Counted from the first letter of the stretch, positions 18,574 to 27,739 are shown. The stretch: DNA of 64,000 nucleotides from Jilunia laotingensis (GCF_014385165.1 NZ_JACRTF010000001.1:372001-436000); one strand, 5' to 3'. Notes: generated by a model not told the origin, from the sequence alone. Numbers and translations are program-made.

Positions 18574-19809
18574 ATGAAACTTAGAAGTTTATTTTTAGCA
18601 AGTTTAGCTGCAATGGCAATGGTTTCTTGCAGTAATGAAGATGATCAGATCATTAATGTTCCAGAAGGTGAAACCGCTCAAATGAGAATTGCTTTGGCAT
18701 TTCCTACCCCAACAAGAGCAGAGAATACAACTGAAGAAGTAGATGTTAGCAATCTTACTGTTGTGTTGGAATATGGTAATTTTAGAAAGGTAAAAACAAT
18801 TAGTTCAGATAAATTCTCTAGAAATGGGCAAACAGTTACAGTTGAACCATTCGATGTTACAGCTGGAACAAATGTAAACATATATGCTTTTTTAAATTCA
18901 AATACAGAACTCAATGAAGCTCTTGAAAGTGGTGTTCTTGCAAATCTTCAGGTTGCATCAACTAGTTCTGCCTTAGATTATCTTGCAGATGGAATTGCCA
19001 AAAACAATTCATTCTTAATGAGCAACACCGATGGTAAAGCTATACAAAAAGCACTCATAGCAAATACTCTAAATGAAGCTATTATTCCAGTTGAACGCGT
19101 ATGTGCAAAATTAACAGAAATGTCTCCTACCACTGCATTTGAAGTAACTCCTTCAGAAACAGTACCTGAATCAAAAAAATTGAATATTTCTTTGTTAAAT
19201 CATACTTATATCAATTTAGTTAAGGACTCATATGTATTAGATAGAAATACAAGTGTTAACGATGCAAATTATGATAACTATTTGCAAAAATATGGTACCC
19301 TGAACTATGCTTGGAAACTTAATAAGGCAGAAGGTGTATCTACTTATTGCATGGAAAATAGAATAGCAGTTAACAATAATGATCCAATTCAAGTGGGAAG
19401 TACATGTATCATTTATGAAGCACAAGCTAGAATTGGTGAAGAAAATGCAGCAACTTTTTACGTATGGAATAATGAAATTTTCTTAAATCTTGTAGATTTA
19501 GCCAAAGAATATGGAGTAGCATCATTCGATTTGGAAGGAGCAACGACACCAGCTGAAATACAAGCTAAATTAAAGACTAAATATTACGTTGATATGTATA
19601 TTGATGGAAAATGCTATTATATTCAACCGATAAAAACAGCTACTGGCAGCACTGAAATTATTAGAAATAATCTGTATAAATTAACTGTAACAGGTATTAC
19701 TAAATTAGGTTATCCTACAACAGATATTCCAGATCCAGATCCAACACAATTAAAACTAACTGTAAATATCGCAGATTGGACTGTTAACGATTTCTCTTTT
19801 GAACTCTAA
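18574..19809 (+). CDS. Major fimbrial subunit, Mfa1/FimA-type fimbrillin lipoprotein
   Basis: 411 residues. Lipoprotein signal with lipobox MVSC (Cys19). A trypsin-type maturation site is likely at R48-A49 in PTPTRAEN: in this family the lipidated precursor is cut after Arg at the cell surface, freeing a groove that accepts the C-terminal strand of the next subunit. The C-terminus WTVNDFSFEL is the type of donor strand seen in fimbrillins. The internal NNLYKLTVTGI is also a family hallmark. It is the first gene of the operon, followed by a strong terminator that would keep it in excess over the later subunits. The gene is AT-rich. Mfa1-like or FimA-like placement is not resolved. Confidence 0.82.
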   Translation: MKLRSLFLASLAAMAMVSCSNEDDQIINVPEGETAQMRIALAFPTPTRAENTTEEVDVSNLTVVLEYGNFRKVKTISSDKFSRNGQTVTVEPFDVTAGTNVNIYAFLNSNTELNEALESGVLANLQVASTSSALDYLADGIAKNNSFLMSNTDGKAIQKALIANTLNEAIIPVERVCAKLTEMSPTTAFEVTPSETVPESKKLNISLLNHTYINLVKDSYVLDRNTSVNDANYDNYLQKYGTLNYAWKLNKAEGVSTYCMENRIAVNNNDPIQVGSTCIIYEAQARIGEENAATFYVWNNEIFLNLVDLAKEYGVASFDLEGATTPAEIQAKLKTKYYVDMYIDGKCYYIQPIKTATGSTEIIRNNLYKLTVTGITKLGYPTTDIPDPDPTQLKLTVNIADWTVNDFSFEL

Positions 19810-19832
19810 TTGCATCACACATAAACAAACCC

Positions 19833-19878
19833 AAAACGGAAGGGAACGGAGGTTCCCTCCTTTTTCCCTTCCGTTTTT
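19833..19878 (+). terminator. Strong hairpin terminator or attenuator between fimbrillin and anchor genes
   Basis: AAAACGGAAGGGAA (19833-19846) pairs perfectly with TTCCCTTCCGTTTT (19864-19877), with an inner GGAGG/CCTCC hairpin in the loop and a short T run after it. Read-through would supply the downstream genes at a lower level. Confidence 0.75.
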
Positions 19879-19940
19879 CCCTTAAGGATTCATCCCAAAC
19901 AAAACATTTCCTTTCAAAGCAATAAAATATACAAGAAAGC

Positions 19941-21053
19941 ATGAAACAATTATTCTCTAACATACAGAAAAGAGCAAGCAGATTACTGTTACTTACAGTA
20001 TTAGCTGGTGCAATCGCATCTTGCGATTCTATCCTCGATTTTGAGGAAGGCGATTGCAGCATCAAATACCGGGTAAAGTTCAGGTATGACTATAACATGT
20101 ATGGAGATGGCAAAGGATTAGATGCTTTCTCACAAGAAGTGAAATCGATCACGCTTTATTTCTTTGATGACGAAGGAAATTTCGTAGACCAGAGAACCCA
20201 AGAAGGTGCCCCATTAGCAGACGGCACTTACGCTATGGATGTAAATCTCGACCCTACAAAATATCATTTAGTAACTTGGGCAGGATTGGACAACGAATCG
20301 TTCGCTATCCCTTTGATGGTGCCCAACAGCTCAAAATTAGAAGACCTCGTTGTACTTACTCAACGCGACGCAGTAACGCGTAATGACGAAGGTAAATATA
20401 TTGTTGATAAAGACCTCTCCCCTCTGTGGCACGGTGAAGCAATTGATGGAGAAAGCAAATTAGCTACGACAAAAGCAGCAGGCAGTAAAAGAGAAAAAAT
20501 CACAACCATTGGACTTGTAAAAAATACAAATAACATACGCATCGTCATTGCACAAGTAAACCAAAATCCTAACACACGTATTCCCGCATCCAGAGCCATT
20601 AGCGATGATAAATTCACATATGCCATCTATGACACTAATGGAAAGATGAATTACGATAACACATTAATGGATGATAATCTACTGACTTACAAACCATTTA
20701 TCACAGAAACATCTGAAATCAAGACACGTGCCATGAGTGCAGACCAAAACACAGAAGAAGAGTACCCGGCCGCTGTAGCAGAATTCAGTACAGCACGTCT
20801 TTTAGAAACTCAGAAGCCAATATTGAATATTGTCAATAAAGAGACCGGTAACAGCCTTCTTCCCAACGAATCACTCATCGGATATATAAGTCTATTGAAG
20901 CAACAGAACCAGATCCAAATGCCTTTGCAAGAATATCTTGACCGTGAGAATAATTTTGGAATGATTTTCTTCGTAGATGAAAATCTGACATTAATAAAAA
21001 CAGTGATACAGATCAATGACTGGATCGTGAATATAAATGACTTCGAACTTTAA
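19941..21053 (+). CDS. FimB/Mfa2-type fimbrial anchor subunit lipoprotein
   Basis: 370 residues. Basic start, then a hydrophobic signal ending AIASC (Cys28). The start of the mature part, CDSILDFEEGDCSIKYRVKF, and the strand VKSITLYFFDDEGNFV are typical of the FimB/Mfa2 family, whose members cap the base of the fimbria in the outer membrane and limit its length. It lies 131 bases after the fimbrillin gene, beyond the terminator, and 15 bases before the next subunit gene. The C-terminal QINDWIVNINDFEL resembles the fimbrillin tail. Confidence 0.85.
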   Translation: MKQLFSNIQKRASRLLLLTVLAGAIASCDSILDFEEGDCSIKYRVKFRYDYNMYGDGKGLDAFSQEVKSITLYFFDDEGNFVDQRTQEGAPLADGTYAMDVNLDPTKYHLVTWAGLDNESFAIPLMVPNSSKLEDLVVLTQRDAVTRNDEGKYIVDKDLSPLWHGEAIDGESKLATTKAAGSKREKITTIGLVKNTNNIRIVIAQVNQNPNTRIPASRAISDDKFTYAIYDTNGKMNYDNTLMDDNLLTYKPFITETSEIKTRAMSADQNTEEEYPAAVAEFSTARLLETQKPILNIVNKETGNSLLPNESLIGYISLLKQQNQIQMPLQEYLDRENNFGMIFFVDENLTLIKTVIQINDWIVNINDFEL

Positions 21054-21068
21054 ATAAGAAACAAAACA

Positions 21069-22133
21069 ATGAGGCGATTAAAATTAACATATTATCTGTT
21101 GACACTTGTTTGCATCACGTTTACGTCTTGTATAAGCGAGGATATAATTAGCACATATCCCTCAGATAAAGAATCTGGTAAGACACAGATTCACTTAACA
21201 ATGAAGCTATCAGAGACAGGAAATGTCAATGAGACATCAAGCCCCTATGATTTTTCATATGAAAGATATATCAATGATGTAAGCATTTATATTTTCAGTA
21301 AAGATGATAAATTCATTGAACAGATAAACAACCCGCAGATTACAGGTAATGATGGAGATGCAACTCGCACCATCTTTGGAATATTAGAAGAAGACTATTC
21401 AACCTATACTAATGGTATAGAGATCATAGTACTTACAAACCTAGCCAAAAGAGGAGTAACAGCACCTCAATTGGTAACTAATCAGACTAAAGAAGATTTA
21501 TATAATGCATTAAAATTCGACTATGCCCTTAATTCATCTTGGCAATTCAGAGATTCTTCTAAAGAATATATTCCAATGTGGGGTATTAGCCAAATAGATG
21601 GAATATTACATACAGGCGTGAATAAGGGAAACTTAAGTTTATACCGCGCCATTGCCAGAGTAGATGTTATCTTTAATACCGATGGAGAAGGTTTTAGCCA
21701 CTTCAATATAACTAATATAACCGTTGATCACTTTAACAATCAAGGTTTTTGTGCCCCTATGAATGGATTAGACACACCGTCTATTCCAAACGCCAGTCAA
21801 ATTCGAACAAATGCATCATTTTTTCAACCTATACCTAGTAAAAAAATATATAGATTATACATACCAGAATATAATAATATAGATAAAGCAGATTCTGAAA
21901 TTTCGAAAATAAAAATACTCGGCAACCTCACTACAACAAATGGTACCATTGTATATGGCAAAGAATATACAATAGAATTCAAGAATGGAAGTACCCAATT
22001 AGATATTCTTCGTAACAACTTATATAAATTTAATGTCACAAGTATAACAAATGAAGTAGCAGTGACTTCATCACTCAAATATGAGGTAGAAAAATGGGAA
22101 TACATTACTGTAAACGTACCATCATTTAACTAA
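21069..22133 (+). CDS. Additional fimbrial subunit lipoprotein
   Basis: 354 residues with a lipobox TFTSC (Cys21). The mature protein has the fimbrillin-like plan: an early strand TQIHLTMKLSETG, a segment NDVSIYIFSKDDKFIEQI, and a late NNLYKFNVTSITNEVAVTSS before a final strand KWEYITVNVPSFN. It is probably a minor or accessory fimbrillin built into the fibre or near its tip (compare Mfa3/Mfa4 and FimC/FimD of Porphyromonas), but which one cannot be told. Base composition is AT-rich. Spacing to neighbours is 15 and 21 bases, within one transcript. Confidence 0.72.
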   Translation: MRRLKLTYYLLTLVCITFTSCISEDIISTYPSDKESGKTQIHLTMKLSETGNVNETSSPYDFSYERYINDVSIYIFSKDDKFIEQINNPQITGNDGDATRTIFGILEEDYSTYTNGIEIIVLTNLAKRGVTAPQLVTNQTKEDLYNALKFDYALNSSWQFRDSSKEYIPMWGISQIDGILHTGVNKGNLSLYRAIARVDVIFNTDGEGFSHFNITNITVDHFNNQGFCAPMNGLDTPSIPNASQIRTNASFFQPIPSKKIYRLYIPEYNNIDKADSEISKIKILGNLTTTNGTIVYGKEYTIEFKNGSTQLDILRNNLYKFNVTSITNEVAVTSSLKYEVEKWEYITVNVPSFN

Positions 22134-22154
22134 TTAGCAAAGGAGGAATTACGT

Positions 22155-24980
22155 ATGAAAAAGCAAAACAACATATTAGCATCTATAAAGCAATCATTCG
22201 GTTTTATCTTTATTACAATCTTACTTTTTTCATGTTTAGATGAAAAGGTCGTAAATAAGCTCGAAGTGGAAGAGGGTATACCTGTAGAAATAAATTTCAA
22301 TTTATCATTACCAGCGATGAATCAAGTTGTGACCCGCGGATTACGTGATGAAGAAGAATTCCAGATAAATGACTTGTATTTACTAATTTTTGATTCTAAT
22401 GGAAATATAAAAAAAGGAACTAAATTTTATGATATTAATGATTCCGAAATCAATAATCTTAATGGAAATAATGATAACCCCACTCATGGAACTATAAGTA
22501 AGATTCAAACGACTAGTGGGAAGAGTTATATTTTTGCTGCCGCAAATGTTAGCACAAACCAATTGGACGGGGAAGAAAATTTAAAAAAACAATTAGATAA
22601 AGTTAGTAATATTAACGAACTAAAGAAGATTACAGCAACTCTAAATTCAAAAACAGAAGCCGCACAAGTAGATCGCACACAAGCTTCATTGGTTATGTCC
22701 GGAGCATATAAAGGTACAGACAATTCTTCTATTGACGAAGAAGGCTTGTGTATCATACCCATAAAAAATAGCACATTAGACGGAACAATAATATTAGAAC
22801 GTTTAGATTCACATATAACATTTAATATATCTTGGGGTGGAAAAGATTCCAAAGTAACTTCATTTGAATTAAAAGAATGGAAAGTCTATAATGTACCTGT
22901 TATATCTTATCTTTTTTCACAAGAGGAAGACGCAGTAAAACAGGATAATAAATATTATTCAGAGAGTGCAGCCGATCAAAAAGTAACGATATCAGATAAG
23001 TCCTGTTCTTTTGACTTTTATATGCTTGAAAATAGGAAATACGCACAACAATACGAAGGAGAAGAAATAAAAAATTATGCACAAAGAGAAGAAGAAATAA
23101 AAGAATCAGGAAAAAATACAGGCGAATATAAATATGTGCAAAAATATGCTACATTTGTTGAAATCAAAGCCAATATGGAGCTTGAAAGTAACACTACTGG
23201 AGGAAAGAAAGTTGCAGAAGTAACTTATGTAATTCATCTAGGTGGTGGAAATAATGATTATACAAATTTTCGTAGTGAACGTAATAAAAAGTATACATAT
23301 ATAATTCAGATTAATGATACAGAGGATATACGAGTAGAGGTAAAGGATGAAAACGAAAGACGTCCTGGAGTAGAAGGCGATGTAATAGATGCCCAAACTA
23401 AAGTATATACATTAGATGCTCACTACAATTGCTTCATTATAGGTTTGACAAAAAAAGATGCCCGGGAGTTAAGTTTTATGGTTAAAACACCTTTTTCAAC
23501 AGTTACTCATGAGACTCTAGAATCGGAAAGACTATACGGTGATTACAAATGGATTAGATTTAAACGCAACTCACGTAACGCCTCTGGCAAACTAGAAAAA
23601 TATCCGAGATATGGTGAAGGGCTTATAGATTTATTTAGTTTATCATCGGATATCATAAATCAATCAGGCAATGACAGCAAAACATTTTACTACACTGTAT
23701 TTATTGATGAGTACTATTATACCAAGCCTCCAACGGGTCAAACATGGGATACCCCTTATTGGAAGCATTTTGTAAACAAAGAGAATAGATATGTAATGAT
23801 ACTTTTTACTCCTGATTATAGTAAGGATGGAGAAAGTAGCTATGCAGATGCTCGATATTTAATTACCCAAAGATCTATTCAGACTTATTACAGTTCTACT
23901 AGCTTTAATAGCACTCAATCAGCACTGGGTATGGAACATATAAACGAAACAGGAGTACCTTCAACATATAGCCCAGAAGCTCCTGACGGAGGCTGGAGTA
24001 AATCAAATGGATATTATAATATGTATTCATACATAAAAGACACAAAATGGAACGATTATACCACAATGACTACTCCTGCTATAGACCAATACACTTTTAG
24101 TATGAGTGAAAAAAATGCATGGGCTGCTTGTCTATCACGCAATAGAGACGAAAATAATAATGGAAAAATAGATCCGGAAGAAATAAAATGGTATTTACCT
24201 GCCACAAATCAATTAACCGGTATGTTTTTAGGAGCAGAAAGTTTAACAACTCCGTTATTTGATGCAGATGCTTATCCTGAAGGTACTGTTTCTTTAAATG
24301 GAGATACAAGATTTCATTATATGATGAGTGATAATCAGAAACTTTGGGGAGAAGAAGGATGTTCATTCGGAAGTAGAGGATATGCAGGTCAACCGCAGAC
24401 ATTAAGATGTGTCCGTAATTTAAATCTTGATATGAATTTGGATAACGCAGAAGAAAAAAATATTATAGTCGGTAATGTATTTACATACAATCCAACGACA
24501 CATGTATTTAGCCTCAGCATAATGGATTCAAAAAATATACGTGGTAAAGTTTCGAGTGGTGAATTAGGGTTACATGATAATTTTAGTATAAGCAACAGAC
24601 CATATAAAGGTTTTCAAATGGCAAAAGAATTTCATTCGGCAGAAGCAGGAAAGGGTACATGGCTAGAATTTGTAAACATTGGTAATGCACATTTAAGTAA
24701 ATGTTCAACATATTGTGAAAAAGTAGATGAAAGCGATAAAGGTAAATGGAGAACTCCAAATCAAAGAGAATTTATGATAATGTATATACAAAATCCTGAA
24801 TATGTATATAAAAATGGATATAGAGCTTACTCACGAACGGAGTGGAAATATAATGGCAACAGACATTTTGGATATAATGATGGTATATTATTTCTAGATC
24901 AATATAATTATAAATACGATATATCTTTAAGATGTGTCCGAGATGTTGATATAGATTCAAATGGCAGAATTATCGAATAA
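22155..24980 (+). CDS. Large candidate fimbrial tip protein (DUF4906-like) with an EF-hand loop
   Basis: 941 residues, lipobox LFSC (Cys27), and a possible maturation Arg61 in VVTRGL. After an N-terminal fimbrillin-like domain (strand PVEINFNLSLPAM, then DLYLLIFDSNGNIKK), the long C-terminal half contains a perfect 12-residue EF-hand-type loop, D665-E676 (DENNNGKIDPEE), and two related modules, each ending in RCVR (751-754 and 926-929), reminiscent of the Fib_succ_major or FGE-like beta-sandwich folds found in adhesive tips. A role as tip adhesin is inferred from size, position as the last large gene of the operon, and these modules. A strong SD-like AAAGGAGG lies before the ATG. It is notably AT-rich, unlike flanking genes. 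Confidence 0.72.
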   Translation: MKKQNNILASIKQSFGFIFITILLFSCLDEKVVNKLEVEEGIPVEINFNLSLPAMNQVVTRGLRDEEEFQINDLYLLIFDSNGNIKKGTKFYDINDSEINNLNGNNDNPTHGTISKIQTTSGKSYIFAAANVSTNQLDGEENLKKQLDKVSNINELKKITATLNSKTEAAQVDRTQASLVMSGAYKGTDNSSIDEEGLCIIPIKNSTLDGTIILERLDSHITFNISWGGKDSKVTSFELKEWKVYNVPVISYLFSQEEDAVKQDNKYYSESAADQKVTISDKSCSFDFYMLENRKYAQQYEGEEIKNYAQREEEIKESGKNTGEYKYVQKYATFVEIKANMELESNTTGGKKVAEVTYVIHLGGGNNDYTNFRSERNKKYTYIIQINDTEDIRVEVKDENERRPGVEGDVIDAQTKVYTLDAHYNCFIIGLTKKDARELSFMVKTPFSTVTHETLESERLYGDYKWIRFKRNSRNASGKLEKYPRYGEGLIDLFSLSSDIINQSGNDSKTFYYTVFIDEYYYTKPPTGQTWDTPYWKHFVNKENRYVMILFTPDYSKDGESSYADARYLITQRSIQTYYSSTSFNSTQSALGMEHINETGVPSTYSPEAPDGGWSKSNGYYNMYSYIKDTKWNDYTTMTTPAIDQYTFSMSEKNAWAACLSRNRDENNNGKIDPEEIKWYLPATNQLTGMFLGAESLTTPLFDADAYPEGTVSLNGDTRFHYMMSDNQKLWGEEGCSFGSRGYAGQPQTLRCVRNLNLDMNLDNAEEKNIIVGNVFTYNPTTHVFSLSIMDSKNIRGKVSSGELGLHDNFSISNRPYKGFQMAKEFHSAEAGKGTWLEFVNIGNAHLSKCSTYCEKVDESDKGKWRTPNQREFMIMYIQNPEYVYKNGYRAYSRTEWKYNGNRHFGYNDGILFLDQYNYKYDISLRCVRDVDIDSNGRIIE

Positions 24981-24995
24981 AAAAACTAATATATT

Positions 24996-25265
24996 ATGGA
25001 AATGCTCGACATCTTATCTCGCGAATCAGAAAACACCTATCAGGTATATCTGTATGAAGAAGAAGGCAAATGGTATGCCTATGAGCGATCAGCCCAACTC
25101 GTCAAACAACTGTTGAATGGGTTGGTGAAAATCAAACAGTTCATCAACGATACATACGATATCATTGTCGATCGCGTTGAAGTGGATCTGATGACTCTCA
25201 TCGAGAAATGTCCGATCAGCCTGTGTTCTGATTCGGAAATGATAATAGAATGCCCAAAAGCATAA
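24996..25265 (+). CDS. Small acidic protein of unknown function, end of fimbrial operon
   Basis: 89 residues with no signal peptide or membrane segment, so cytoplasmic. It follows the tip gene after only 15 bases, implying co-transcription. Composition is acidic (many Glu/Asp) with helix-prone segments such as LVKQLLNGLVKIKQFI and two Cys in ECPKA/EKCPIS. The base composition is like the flanking chromosome rather than the AT-rich fimbrial genes. I do not recognise the family. A regulatory or scaffold role in the cytoplasm is conceivable but not supported beyond position. An alternative start is the Met at residue 3. Confidence 0.6.
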   Translation: MEMLDILSRESENTYQVYLYEEEGKWYAYERSAQLVKQLLNGLVKIKQFINDTYDIIVDRVEVDLMTLIEKCPISLCSDSEMIIECPKA

Positions 25266-25320
25266 GTATTTTCAGAATCAATAGACAGAATTAAGATATC
25301 CCTTTTTATATTAAGAATAT

Positions 25321-25346
25321 ATTGTTTGTTTTGTTTGTGTTCCTCA
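25321..25346 (-). repeat. Dispersed motif copy beside the fimbrial terminator
   Basis: The minus strand reads TGAGGAACACAAACAAAAC then AAACAAT. The plus strand of this copy and that of 13915-13938 share ATTGTTTGTTTTGT. It abuts the terminator stem. Confidence 0.45.
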
Positions 25347-25403
25347 CCCCACTTACAAGTCCGTCTGAGAAGATAGAAGTAAGTGGGTGGGGACTTTTTT
25401 TTA
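25347..25403 (+). terminator. Terminator at the end of the fimbrial operon
   Basis: CCCACTTAC (25348-25356) pairs with GTAAGTGGG (25379-25387), extended by further G/C pairs, then a run of T residues. It ends the fimbrial transcript before the NfeD-like gene. Confidence 0.75.
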
Positions 25404-25433
25404 TTTCCTACAAATGATTTCTATACAAATATA

Positions 25434-25462
25434 TTTGCTATACAAAAAAAATCGTATATTTG
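25434..25462 (+). promoter_or_regulatory. Promoter of the NfeD-like/flotillin operon
   Basis: TTTG at 25434-25437 and TATATTTG at 25455-25462, with 17 bases between, fit the -33/-7 pattern; the ATG is at 25500. Confidence 0.6.
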
Positions 25463-25499
25463 GAGGGTAAACAATTACAAACCATTAATACAGTAAGCT

Positions 25500-25997
25500 A
25501 TGAGTAGTAATATTTTTCTAATCATCGCTCTTGTCACGACAGGCATTTTCCTCGTTCAATTCATCCTATCCATCTTCTTCGGGGATATAGATGCAGACAC
25601 GGATGTTGACACGGACATCAGCAGTGTGGTATCTTTCAAAGGTCTGACGCATTTTGGCATCGGGTTCGGATGGTATATGTATCTGCAACAGACACCGGAC
25701 GTAATGACTTACATCATCGGGATAGCCGTAGGGCTATTGTTCGTAATTGCAGTATGGTACCTTTATAAAAAGGCTTACCAATTGCAACAAGTGAATCGTG
25801 CTGAGAAAACGGACCAGTTGGTGGGACGCGAATGCACTATTTACTTCAACCGGGGTGAAGGGAAATACTCCGTACAGGTGAAACGAGACGGAGCAATGAG
25901 AGAGGTGGACGTGACATCCGAAACAGCTAAAAAGTACCAAACGGGCGACAAAGCTATCATATCTGCTTATAAAGAAGGAGTTCTTTACATAAATTGA
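25500..25997 (+). CDS. NfeD-like small membrane protein, partner of flotillin
   Basis: 165 residues with an N-terminal hydrophobic helix, a short Asp/Thr-rich loop (DIDADTDVDTDIS), a second helix near residue 75-90 (ViaVGLLFVIAVWYLYKKA-like), and a C-terminal OB-like domain with GRECTIYFNRGEGKYSVQV and GDKAIISAYKEGVLYIN. This is the plan of NfeD/YuaF-YqiJ proteins, which are encoded with flotillins and sit with them in the inner membrane. The flotillin gene follows after 46 bases. No serine-protease domain is present, so this is the short NfeD type. Confidence 0.78.
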   Translation: MSSNIFLIIALVTTGIFLVQFILSIFFGDIDADTDVDTDISSVVSFKGLTHFGIGFGWYMYLQQTPDVMTYIIGIAVGLLFVIAVWYLYKKAYQLQQVNRAEKTDQLVGRECTIYFNRGEGKYSVQVKRDGAMREVDVTSETAKKYQTGDKAIISAYKEGVLYIN

Positions 25998-26043
25998 GAA
26001 TTGAAAAATAATTAATTAATAAACTCAGAAACAAGAGAAAACT

Positions 26044-27690
26044 ATGACTCAGGAAATGATGATTATGGCTGCCATTCTGGTAGCAGTGATTCTACTTACA
26101 TTTATCGGAATCCTTTCCCGCTATCGCAAATGTAAAAGTGACGAAGTATTAGTTGTTTATGGTAAGACGGGAGGCGATAAGAAATCCGCCAAACTTTACC
26201 ACGGTGGAGCAGCATTCGTATGGCCTATCGTGCAAGGGTATGAATTCTTGTCGATGAAACCGATGCAGATCGATTGTAAGTTGACAGGGGCACTATCCGC
26301 ACAAAATATCCGTGTAGATGTACCGACTACTATCACAGTCGCTATCAGCACAGATCCGGAAGTAATGCAAAATGCAGCGGAACGTATGCTGGGGCTGACC
26401 ATGGACGACAAACAAAACCTGATTACGGATGTGGTTTACGGACAGATGCGTCTGGTCATTGCCGATATGACGATCGAAGAATTGAATTCGGACCGTGACA
26501 AGTTCCTGTCGAAGGTAAAAGATAATATTGATACGGAATTGCGTAAATTCGGTTTGTACCTGATGAATATTAACATCAGTGATATTCGCGATGCAGCCAA
26601 CTATATCGTAAACTTAGGTAAAGAAGCTGAAAGTAAGGCGCAGAATGAGGCACAGGCTAACATTGAAGAACAAGAGAAACTGGGTGCCATCAAAATCGCC
26701 AACCAGATAAAGGAACGCGAAACGAAAGTAGCGGAAACCAGAAAAGACCAGGATATAGCCATTGCCGAAACCAAAAAGTTACAGGAAATCTCAGTGGCTA
26801 ATGCAGATAAGGATCGTATCTCACAGGTAGCTTTGGCAAATGCCGAGAAAGAATCGCAGGTAGCTAAAGCGGAAGCAGACAAGAACATTCGTATCGAACA
26901 AGCAAATACCGAAAAAGAGAGCCGCATAGCTGAATTGAATTCGGATATGGAAATCAAACAGGCTGAAGCCGGAAAGAAGGCAGCCATCGGTCGGAATGAG
27001 GCACAAAAAGAGATTGCAAAATCGGATGCCGAACTTGCCGTAACGCAAGCGAATGCAGACAAGGAGGCCGGTGAAGCAGCCGCCAAATCGGAAGCAGCCG
27101 TTCAGACTGCCCGCGAAATTGCCCAGAAAGAGGTAGAAGAAGCCAAAGCACGTAAAGTGGAGTCTTCATTGAAAGCAGAAAAGATTGTTCCGGCAGAGGT
27201 AGCCCGCCAAGAAGCGATCTTACAGGCGGAAGCCGTAGCAGAAAAAATCACCCGCGAAGCTGAAGCACGCGCAAAAGCGACATTGGCACAGGCAGAAGCA
27301 GAGGCAAAAGCAATCCAAATGAAACTGGAAGCGGAAGCGGAAGGAAAGAAACGCTCGTTACTGGCCGAAGCGGAAGGTTTTGAAGCCATGGTACGTGCGG
27401 CAGAGTCCAATCCGGCCATTGCCATCCAATACAAGATGGTAGACCAGTGGAAAGAGATTGCCGGAGAACAGGTGAAGGCATTCGAACATATGAATTTAGG
27501 AAATATCACCGTATTCGACGGAGGAAACGGAAGTACAAGCAATTTCCTGAATACTTTGGTTAAGACGGTAGCACCCAGTTTGGGAGTACTCGATAAACTT
27601 CCGATTGGAGAGACAGTGAAGGGAATCATTCACCCGTCAGAAAAAGAAGAGGGAAAGAAAGAAGAAAAGAAAGAGGAGAAGAAGAAATAA
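26044..27690 (+). CDS. Flotillin-family SPFH membrane scaffold protein
   Basis: 548 residues. One N-terminal membrane segment (about 6-24), SPFH/band 7 domain (about 30-200), then a long heptad-rich coiled coil dominated by Glu-Ala (about 195-445, such as the EAEARAKATLAQAEAEAKA type runs), a C-terminal hydrophobic-to-polar part and a Lys/Glu tail. This matches YqiK/FloT flotillins, which oligomerise at the inner membrane and organise membrane microdomains. It forms an operon with the preceding NfeD-like gene. A terminator hairpin follows. The glutamate-rich coiled coil is normal for the family. Confidence 0.9.
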   Translation: MTQEMMIMAAILVAVILLTFIGILSRYRKCKSDEVLVVYGKTGGDKKSAKLYHGGAAFVWPIVQGYEFLSMKPMQIDCKLTGALSAQNIRVDVPTTITVAISTDPEVMQNAAERMLGLTMDDKQNLITDVVYGQMRLVIADMTIEELNSDRDKFLSKVKDNIDTELRKFGLYLMNINISDIRDAANYIVNLGKEAESKAQNEAQANIEEQEKLGAIKIANQIKERETKVAETRKDQDIAIAETKKLQEISVANADKDRISQVALANAEKESQVAKAEADKNIRIEQANTEKESRIAELNSDMEIKQAEAGKKAAIGRNEAQKEIAKSDAELAVTQANADKEAGEAAAKSEAAVQTAREIAQKEVEEAKARKVESSLKAEKIVPAEVARQEAILQAEAVAEKITREAEARAKATLAQAEAEAKAIQMKLEAEAEGKKRSLLAEAEGFEAMVRAAESNPAIAIQYKMVDQWKEIAGEQVKAFEHMNLGNITVFDGGNGSTSNFLNTLVKTVAPSLGVLDKLPIGETVKGIIHPSEKEEGKKEEKKEEKKK

Positions 27691-27700
27691 AAATTAATTG

Positions 27701-27739
27701 TGCAGGTGACTGATGGAAACATTATTCACCTGCATTTTT
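27701..27739 (+). terminator. Terminator behind the flotillin gene
   Basis: TGCAGGTGA (27701-27709) pairs with TCACCTGCA (27726-27734), followed by TTTTTA. Confidence 0.7.
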
